DNA of 64,000 bases from contig JABSRG010000006.1 of the NCBI GenBank assembly GCA_013215165.1, forward strand, positions 17,172 through 81,171, in the 5' to 3' direction. Below the pieces are notes generated by a model that saw nothing but the letters and a program-made list of their open reading frames with translations, was not told the origin of the DNA and made no database searches. This DNA comes from Opitutales bacterium (lineage in GTDB: Bacteria; Verrucomicrobiota; Verrucomicrobiia; Opitutales; JABSRG01). Of this stretch, positions 63,362 through 64,000 are shown piece after piece. How positions within the stretch are numbered: position 1 is the first letter of the stretch; every line of letters begins with the position of its first letter. The translations under genes and the position numbers were made by a program.

Positions 63362-63473
63362 TTTTTAAAAATATTTAAATTCCGCTTGCAACATATGCGT
63401 CTCCTGCGCATTCCTAATAGTCACAAGCTTCCGCAAGGAAGTTTTGTGGTAACAGAATAAAGTAGAAATCAAT

Positions 63474-63510
63474 GGCGCGCAGCTTAGGGGTAGGCTGCGC
63501 GCCTTTTTTT
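63474..63510 (+). terminator. Intrinsic terminator downstream of prs
   Basis: Perfect 10-base arms GGCGCGCAGC and GCTGCGCGCC, loop TTAGGGGTAG, then seven T. It lies 112 bases after the prs stop. 63362-63473 holds no gene; a small GCTTCCGCAAGGAAG hairpin is seen at about 63428-63442. The stretch 63511-63677 is probably the left end of the IS. Confidence 0.85.
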
Positions 63511-64000
63511 GTATCCTAAGACAATTTGCTCAAGGCCTCTGCGAATGCCGCCGACATAACGGAAACAGCGATCAGCCATATTCGGCTAGCCCGGATTTTG
63601 CATAAAAAAGTATCGCGAGTTGCGTTTAAACCACTGAAGGTCAGTGGATAACAAAACAAAAACAACCACAACCCGCGATGACAAAAGGTAAACAGCTCGA
63701 ACTTCCTGGCACAAGAGTCAAAGGACGCAAAATTTCACTCGATTTCCAGGGTGCAGACGTCACCTCAGATGCAGGATTGATGCTCCTGCGCGCTGCTGAA
63801 GAACGCATCGGGATCTTTTCCCGTGTCGAAGGCGGTATCGTGGATAAACGACAACCCACTAAGCTGATCCACAAAGCTTCTACTATGATGCGGCAACGAG
63901 TCATGGCTATCGCTGCCGGCTATGAAGACCTTAACGATGCAGACACTCTCAGGTATGATCCCCTGCACCAGTCCTCGGCCAACACAGATACACAGATGGC
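63511..64000 (+). mobile_element. Left part of an IS1380-family insertion sequence
   Basis: The transposase gene plus its upstream noncoding end. The boundary with the chromosome is between the prs terminator and the transposase start; the exact base is not determined. A stretch GCTAGCCCGGATTTTGCAT at about 63585-63603 is a candidate terminal region because it stands out in composition. The target duplication cannot be seen as the right end is missing. Confidence 0.6.
63678..64000 (+). CDS. IS1380-type transposase, 5' part only
   Basis: Open from the ATG at 63678 to the window edge (107 codons). The opening LPGTRVKGRKISLDFQGADV, then TSDAGLMLLRAAEER, RQPTKLIHKASTMMRQRVM and AIAAGYEDLNDADTLRYDP are the conserved N-terminal block of the IS1380-family DDE transposase; the catalytic centre lies beyond the window. 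The element's left terminal inverted repeat should be in 63511-63677, but I could not fix it without the right end. Confidence 0.88.
   Translation, partial: MTKGKQLELPGTRVKGRKISLDFQGADVTSDAGLMLLRAAEERIGIFSRVEGGIVDKRQPTKLIHKASTMMRQRVMAIAAGYEDLNDADTLRYDPLHQSSANTDTQM

Noticed and set aside
1..64000. Search for a CRISPR array, tRNA, rRNA or prophage structure.
   Set aside because: No repeat-spacer periodicity, no T-arm-like consensus apart from the SRP RNA and no phage structural genes were seen by reading. A covariance-model scan would be the decisive test for tRNAs.

Overview
The window looks like a chromosomal segment of a motile, Gram-negative bacterium, most likely a verrucomicrobial (Opitutia-type) marine or freshwater heterotroph. 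Gram-negative envelope: lpxD and exported proteins. Motility: four flagellins, a chemoreceptor and a CheX-like protein. The lineage call is inferred from the style of the gene content (sulfatase and Gfo/Idh/MocA sugar locus, small DUF433/DUF5615 and VapBC modules, exported oxidoreductase-like enzymes); no phylogenetic marker was compared.

Layout. 1-5.5 kb: a partial HD hydrolase, a decayed ParE-like fragment, an ABC-F ATPase and a two-gene phosphotransacetylase unit. 5.5-11.4 kb: murJ with a bile-acid-symporter-like gene, a TPR protein, a Fur-family regulator and priA. 11.4-15.5 kb is accessory: a DUF433/DUF5615 pair, two small exported cysteine-rich proteins (one of 46 aa resembling a metallothionein) and a lipase/membrane-protein pair. 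15.1-19.9 kb is one tight minus-strand operon: pyrD, nucleosidase-like, spore-photoproduct-lyase-like, an SDR fused to a histone-H1-like tail, and a YciI protein. 20-25.7 kb: AraC/PhyH, VapBC and a ketosynthase-ACP-FAD oxidoreductase trio. 25.9-33.1 kb: a sugar-catabolic locus with a sulfatase, arranged around a divergent promoter holding two TTGCATGCAA palindromes, with its own LacI regulator.

33.2-39.3 kb: galE, then four tandem flagellin genes. Each has a long leader with two stem-loops, and seven of the eight loops carry ANGGA, the CsrA-type recognition core. 39.3-44.1 kb: housekeeping genes (hslR-like, tcdA, rpmI, rplT), a CheX-like protein, SRP RNA and dnaX. dnaX carries a run of ten A at a point where a -1 shift opens a 140-codon extension, so both gamma and tau are probably made. 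44.1-49.3 kb: a hybrid histidine kinase and a queF-cmoA-cmoB operon that modifies tRNA wobble base 34. 49.2-56.7 kb: purL, two tandem exported histidinol-phosphate-aminotransferase-like enzymes (Sec and Tat signals) and a geranylgeranyl-reductase-like flavoprotein. 56.8-64 kb: a chemoreceptor, a hypothetical gene, a SulP transporter, lpxD, prs and the start of an IS1380-type transposase that runs off the window.

No tRNA, rRNA, CRISPR array or prophage was recognised. The strongest leads are the flagellin leaders, the dnaX slippery site, the metallothionein-like peptide, the SDR-H1 fusion and the exported aminotransferase pair.
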